Below, piece after piece: positions 63,482 through 64,000 of a stretch of DNA of 64,000 nt. This DNA comes from Lagopus muta (Eukaryota > Chordata > Aves > Galliformes > Phasianidae): contig NC_064439.1 in assembly GCF_023343835.1 (NCBI RefSeq), positions 40,913,508-40,977,507 on the forward strand. Reading direction: 5' to 3'. A program made the translations under genes and the position numbers. The stretch's first letter is position 1; each line of letters opens with the position of its first letter. The notes beneath the pieces were generated by a model that saw only the letters and a list, made by a program, of their open reading frames with translations, had not been told where the DNA came from and did not search any database.

Positions 63482-64000
63482 CAGTTGGATGTTATGTAGG
63501 GCACTGTGGTATTCTTTAGACTAACTGAAGCAGATAGCAAATATTTTATGACTTTGTCAGTTGTGCAAACTTTGATTTAGCCTGTCAGCTTTAGAATTCA
63601 GGTTTCTGTTGCTTAATTGATCAGAATTCCAGAAGTAACGTGTACCAAGAGGTACATTTCTGATGTTGGCCTCAGGAGGGCCTTAAGTGCTGCTGAAATA
63701 GCACTGGACTGCGGCACAGGCTTTTTCAGGCTGCAGAGCTGCTTAGCAGGTTGTTCTCGTTTGGGTATTTGTATTCCTCCTGTTAATGGGTGGTCTCTGC
63801 GCCAGGTTGAATACCACCCTTTTTCTGTAAAGTCCCCTGAAATAACACAATAGCGATGGGCTGAAAGCATGTGACCTCCCAGGACAGAAATCTGCTCTGC
63901 AGGGAGAACTCATTAATGCAAATTAGTGTGTTGTGTCTCTTCCCTTCTAGCTTTTTTAGAGACAGAACTTCTCTGCATATGTTTCCTTTGATGTGGAGAC
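63482..64000. other. Intronic sequence, nothing recognised
   Basis: No repeat or exon recognised. Opposing open frames at 63613-63870 have no recognisable character. Confidence 0.4.

Larger units (their letters stand above)
56873..64000 (+). other. ATP2C1: Presumed ATP2C1 intron 1
   Basis: 7.1 kb of mainly AT-rich sequence after the donor at 56873. It contains the CR1 fragments and the duplication listed separately and no recognisable coding exon on either strand. The alternative N-terminal exon known from mammalian isoforms was looked for among the open frames and not recognised. The CTTCCCTTCTAG at about 63939-63950 resembles an acceptor, but what follows is not recognisable. Confidence 0.5.

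Overview
The window is vertebrate nuclear DNA from a bird, most likely a galliform such as chicken, quail or turkey. The evidence is a high density of CR1 LINE fragments in both orientations (many 5'-truncated, several with the typical ATTCTATG-type 3' tail), an internally deleted Galluhop-like mariner, an ERV-L-like (class III) endogenous retrovirus, and intron-containing housekeeping genes with CpG-island promoters. No bacterial-style operons, CRISPR arrays, rRNA or convincing tRNA genes are visible.

Layout. Positions 1-2725 hold the 5' part of PIK3R4 (VPS15) on the minus strand: two coding exons (1572-2301 and 178-311), intron 1, and a CpG-rich promoter around 2270-2725. The rest of the gene lies beyond position 1. 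From about 2.7 to 55.9 kb is a long intergenic region of AT-rich sequence without recognisable genes. It is punctuated by CR1 fragments, a mariner remnant at 40.2-40.8 kb, an old diverged LTR at 27.9 kb and a complete provirus at 45311-51260. From about 55.96 to 56.95 kb is a second CpG island with the start of a plus-strand gene. Its first coding exon appears to end ATG-AAG|GTAAAG at 56872/56873. Together with the neighbouring PIK3R4, this fits ATP2C1 (SPCA1), divergently transcribed from PIK3R4 as in mammals. The remainder (56873-64000) looks like its first intron, with more CR1 pieces.

The standout is the provirus. Its two 315-bp LTRs read as identical by eye and are flanked by a 5-bp target duplication (ATCAG). 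It has a primer-binding site resembling tRNA-Arg, a polypurine tract, an open gag (523 aa), and an open pro-RT-RNase H-integrase frame with all catalytic motifs visible. There is no room for env. It looks like a very young, possibly still polymorphic, env-less intracellular retroelement. Features worth a second look are the gag/pol junction (a -1 overlap of 46 nt with no canonical slippery heptamer but a strong hairpin just after the gag stop), paired palindromes and AP-1/E-box motifs in U3, an LTR-borne splice donor shared with the older LTR, a Gag without a CCHC knuckle, and an extra segment between the integrase core and a C-terminal basic module.

How the parts relate. PIK3R4 (VPS34-complex subunit) and ATP2C1 (Golgi Ca2+/Mn2+ pump) are independent housekeeping genes that share synteny only. 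The provirus lies about 4.7 kb upstream of the ATP2C1 CpG island in the same orientation, so LTR-initiated read-through or chimeric transcripts are conceivable but not shown by sequence alone.
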